This document shows positions 61,956-64,000 of a stretch of 64,000 nt of DNA, piece after piece. The notes beneath the pieces are model-generated. The model was not told the DNA's origin. It did not search any database and was given only the letters and a program-made list of their open reading frames with translations. Each line of letters opens with the position of its first letter. The stretch's first letter is position 1. A program made the translations under genes and the position numbers. The DNA comes from Thermohahella caldifontis (GTDB lineage: Bacteria > Pseudomonadota > Gammaproteobacteria > Pseudomonadales > Oleiphilaceae): assembly GCF_041153465.1 (NCBI RefSeq), contig NZ_CP154858.1, forward strand, positions 1,860,001 to 1,924,000, in the 5' to 3' direction.

Positions 61956-62782
61956 GATTGATTGTGTCTGACTTCAGAAAAATACCCGGCCTGCTGGCCA
62001 GCATCTGTATCAGCCTCGTCCTGTCTGCCTGCGCCACGGCCCGGGATCCGAACGGCTATGCCTATCCGGCAGACTTCACCGACTACTCGGTCAACGTGGG
62101 TGTGCCGTTTCATTATGAGGTCAGTATCGGCAGCATCACCACCTGGTGGAAAGATGGCAGCATTGCCGGTGGCAAGCCCATCGGAAGCCGAATGAATGGC
62201 TGGGTCATGGGCGGCACCGCCGGCATCATGGACGGCCCCATTCCGGATATTGTCGACTTCACCTACACCGCATTGTATGAAGAAAGACGCTACCATGTCC
62301 GCTTCGAAATCCCGCCCCATGTCAAGCGGGTGATGTACGAAAAATTCTTTATTCGCAGGCCAGCCAATGGCCCCCTGCTGCCACGCTATCGCCGGGTTAT
62401 CAGTTTTGGCATCATGCCCGGCGGGCGTTATGTGGTGTGGATCGAATCACGCAGAGCGGATGCCATCGAGATTGCCCGCGGGCAGGCGGAGTTCATCGAA
62501 ACGACCCCGTATTACGAAGCCTTCCGTGAAGGCCGGCATGGACACGCAATCCGGCTCAACGGGTTGCATCCGGAGTGGACACCGGAACACTGGACGGCGT
62601 ATGACAATATTCTGACAGGCCACTTCTGGGAGCAAAACCGATACCCGGACAACCGTGATTACTGGATGCCCCCGAAACTGGAAGAGCTGCCGCCGGAGGC
62701 CTGGAAGCAGGGTGACATGACCCCGTGGCGCAAGCGCCCACCGGAAGTACAGGTGCCGCCTGGCATTTTCAGATATGAATGA
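61952..62782 (+). CDS. Tle1 immunity lipoprotein, copy 4 (DUF2931-like)
   Basis: A 276-residue tandem duplicate in ATGA overlap with copy 3. It combines the alternative segment A (IPDIVDFTYTALYEERRYHV) with the copy 2 form of segment B (FFIRRPANGPLLPRYRRV...ESRRAD), then GQAEF and RHGHAI. It completes the set of four A/B combinations. It is followed by a truncated fifth copy. Confidence 0.88.
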   Translation: MRLIVSDFRKIPGLLASICISLVLSACATARDPNGYAYPADFTDYSVNVGVPFHYEVSIGSITTWWKDGSIAGGKPIGSRMNGWVMGGTAGIMDGPIPDIVDFTYTALYEERRYHVRFEIPPHVKRVMYEKFFIRRPANGPLLPRYRRVISFGIMPGGRYVVWIESRRADAIEIARGQAEFIETTPYYEAFREGRHGHAIRLNGLHPEWTPEHWTAYDNILTGHFWEQNRYPDNRDYWMPPKLEELPPEAWKQGDMTPWRKRPPEVQVPPGIFRYE

Positions 62783-62818
62783 GATTGATTGTGTCTGACT
62801 TCAGAAAAATACCCGGCC
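62779..62818 (+). pseudogene. Truncated fifth immunity gene copy
   Basis: ATG 62779 in the usual ATGA overlap reads MRLIVSDFRKIPG as in copies 2-4, then sequence identity stops. The frame runs on through unrelated sequence to a stop at 62941-62943, past the end of the convergent alkaline phosphatase gene. It marks the breakpoint of the duplication. Confidence 0.85.
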
Positions 62819-62885
62819 CCTTGCGGAGCCGGAGTGTACACCGGTGCAAGGCCTGCCCGGCGGGCGCCGGATCAGGCCTCCGGGC

Positions 62886-64000
62886 TCACTTGTCTGCTCC
62901 CAGTGCGGCATTGATCACCTGCCCCACCTGTGTCGCATGCTGAATGCGGCTGAAGGCCATCTCCCAGCCCTGCGGGCCCAGCGCGGTAACCGTCACGGGG
63001 GTGCTGGTGTGCGTGCCGGTTCCCCAGACCACATTCTGGTCTTCGGCAATCATGCGGGCGAGCAGATCCGTGCGCACCTCGTCGCCATACACATAGAAGG
63101 CCTTGAAGTCGCAGACTTTCGGGAAGGTTTCCGCATCGAGATAGCTGTGCCCCTTGAGCCGGTAGGTGTTCGGTTCATCCGCCAGGATGGCCCTGGCCTC
63201 GTCCAGCGTGATGTCGAACTCGCTGTTGGCATTGACGATGGCCATCAGCCGTTCGGGAGTTTTCTCGCCGCTGCGCCATTCATCAAACATGTCGGCAAAG
63301 CTCAGCTTCTGGTTGTAGATGCGATCCAGCAGGCTGAAATCTCCGAAATTGAAATTGGGCCGGTACGGGTGATTCCTGAACACTTCACCCTTCAGGTTTT
63401 CCGGCGTGGGAATGTTGGCCCGGGAGTAGCTGAAACCGAAGCTGCCGGTTTCGTGGTCAGCGGTGAGCACAACCAAGGTATCCTTCCGGTTTTTTGCCCA
63501 GTCGATCACGACCTGGACGGCTTCATCAAACTTGAGCATCTCGTGCAGCATCGTGGCCGCGTCGTTATTGTGGCCGGCCCAGTCGATCTGTCCGCCTTCC
63601 ACCATCAGAAAGAAGCCATCCGGGTCACGGCTGAGCACGTCCAGAGCCTTGCGCGTCATCTCTGCCAGACTCGGCTGCCAGCGCCCGGGATCGTTCTTGC
63701 TGTGCGTGTAGCGGATGCCATCATCCATCCCCGAGTAGGCATACAGCCCCAGCAGCTTGTCACCCTTTGCCTGCATCAGTGAGGTGCGGTCAAAGCTCAG
63801 CGCATACCCCTTCGCCTCGGCCTCGGCCAGCAGGTTGCGCTCATCCTTGCGCTTGGACTTGATTTTGATATGACCACCCGTTTGCTTGCGGATGGCGTCA
63901 TGGGTGACGCCCTTTTCGTTGACCGATTTGGGAATCCAGTGACGCAGGCCACCGGAGAGCATCACGTCCACATCCGCGTTCAGCAACTGCACGGCGATCT
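62886..64000 (-). CDS. phoA: Alkaline phosphatase (partial, N-terminus beyond the right edge)
   Basis: At least 371 codons of an alkaline phosphatase superfamily enzyme are present; the start lies outside the window. Metal-site motifs seen are VEGGQIDWAGHNNDA (metal-binding Asp and His residues), VVLTADHETGSFGFS (Asp-His pair) and near the end WGTGTHTSTPVTVTALGP (the late His ligand). The nucleophile-Ser region is off the edge. The enzyme releases phosphate from monoesters in the periplasm. It is convergent with the immunity array. Confidence 0.9.
   Translation of the reverse strand, partial: IAVQLLNADVDVMLSGGLRHWIPKSVNEKGVTHDAIRKQTGGHIKIKSKRKDERNLLAEAEAKGYALSFDRTSLMQAKGDKLLGLYAYSGMDDGIRYTHSKNDPGRWQPSLAEMTRKALDVLSRDPDGFFLMVEGGQIDWAGHNNDAATMLHEMLKFDEAVQVVIDWAKNRKDTLVVLTADHETGSFGFSYSRANIPTPENLKGEVFRNHPYRPNFNFGDFSLLDRIYNQKLSFADMFDEWRSGEKTPERLMAIVNANSEFDITLDEARAILADEPNTYRLKGHSYLDAETFPKVCDFKAFYVYGDEVRTDLLARMIAEDQNVVWGTGTHTSTPVTVTALGPQGWEMAFSRIQHATQVGQVINAALGADK

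Larger units (their letters stand above)
59487..62818 (+). repeat. Tandem array, 827-bp unit, four full copies plus a 24-base stub
   Basis: The marker CTGACTTCAGAAAAATACCC begins at 59487, 60314, 61141, 61968 and 62795, giving a period of exactly 827 bases. The first unit begins at the effector stop codon. The fifth diverges after 62818. Each unit encodes one lipoprotein of 276 codons plus stop, with 4-base overlaps (831 minus 4). Confidence 0.97.

Noticed and set aside
1..64000. CRISPR arrays, tRNA or rRNA genes
   Set aside because: No regularly spaced short repeats, cloverleaf with CCA-end pattern or rRNA-like stretch was recognised by eye. The only long regular repeat is the 827-bp gene array. 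A tRNA scan could still find a missed gene.

Overview
The window comes from a GC-rich gammaproteobacterium, probably a marine or halophilic relative of Marinobacter, Halomonas or Pseudomonas. The basis is the gene content: an E. coli-like UvrD, ThiI with a rhodanese tail, PpnN, an mmsR/mmsAB-type valine locus, WbpM/WbpP/WbpO-like O-antigen enzymes and a type VI secretion effector. The genus cannot be fixed from the sequence. No rRNA, tRNA or CRISPR array was seen.

Region 1 (1-10.8 kb) is chromosomal housekeeping: a PstS-like phosphate-binding protein cut by the left edge, a TRAP transporter whose membrane genes (dctQM) and receptor gene (dctP) face each other around an acyl-CoA thioesterase, uvrD, a membrane PAS-GGDEF-EAL protein with a degenerate GGDEF motif, and an RpiR/HexR-type regulator.

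Region 2 (10.8-33.4 kb) is a surface polysaccharide (O-antigen or capsule) locus. A wzz gene on the + strand faces a long minus-strand array. In transcription order this is wzi (frameshifted), an SLBB export protein, a second wzz, tviB/wbpO, wbpP, an acetyltransferase, an IS3-family insertion, wzx, four GT4 glycosyltransferases, wzy, a fifth GT4 (frameshifted at a T7 tract), an epimerase/reductase, an initiating sugar transferase and a wbpM/capD-type dehydratase. The core from about 14.5 to 26.1 kb is strikingly AT-rich compared with its flanks, as expected for a horizontally acquired serotype cassette. UDP-GlcNAc to UDP-GalNAc to UDP-GalNAcA (WbpP plus WbpO/TviB) and a QuiNAc-type sugar (WbpM plus the epimerase) are the likely precursors.

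Region 3 (33.5-49.6 kb) is metabolic and regulatory: thiI, ppnN, a cytochrome c, hemH, an AraC regulator, a response regulator and TPR pair that looks like one gene split by a one-base frameshift, a DmdC-like acyl-CoA dehydrogenase, and a complete distal valine degradation operon (mmsA, acyl-CoA dehydrogenase, enoyl-CoA hydratase, 3-hydroxyisobutyryl-CoA hydrolase, mmsB) with a divergent AraC-type mmsR.

Region 4 (49.6-64 kb) is the most unusual. A PAAR-DUF2235 (Tle1-like phospholipase) T6SS effector is followed by four tandem, overlapping copies of a DUF2931-like lipoprotein gene, the presumed immunity protein. The repeat period is exactly 827 bp and a fifth copy is broken. The copies are mosaics of two-allele segments, and the two main segments occur in all four combinations. 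Some 7 kb away, on the other strand, an orphan relative of the lipoprotein sits directly behind a truncated relic of a PAAR gene start, including its upstream region. Between them lie a PEP-CTERM protein, a Gate-domain membrane protein, an HTH-receiver protein, an ankyrin lipoprotein, a host-attachment-family protein and a second UvrD-like helicase. An alkaline phosphatase runs off the right edge.
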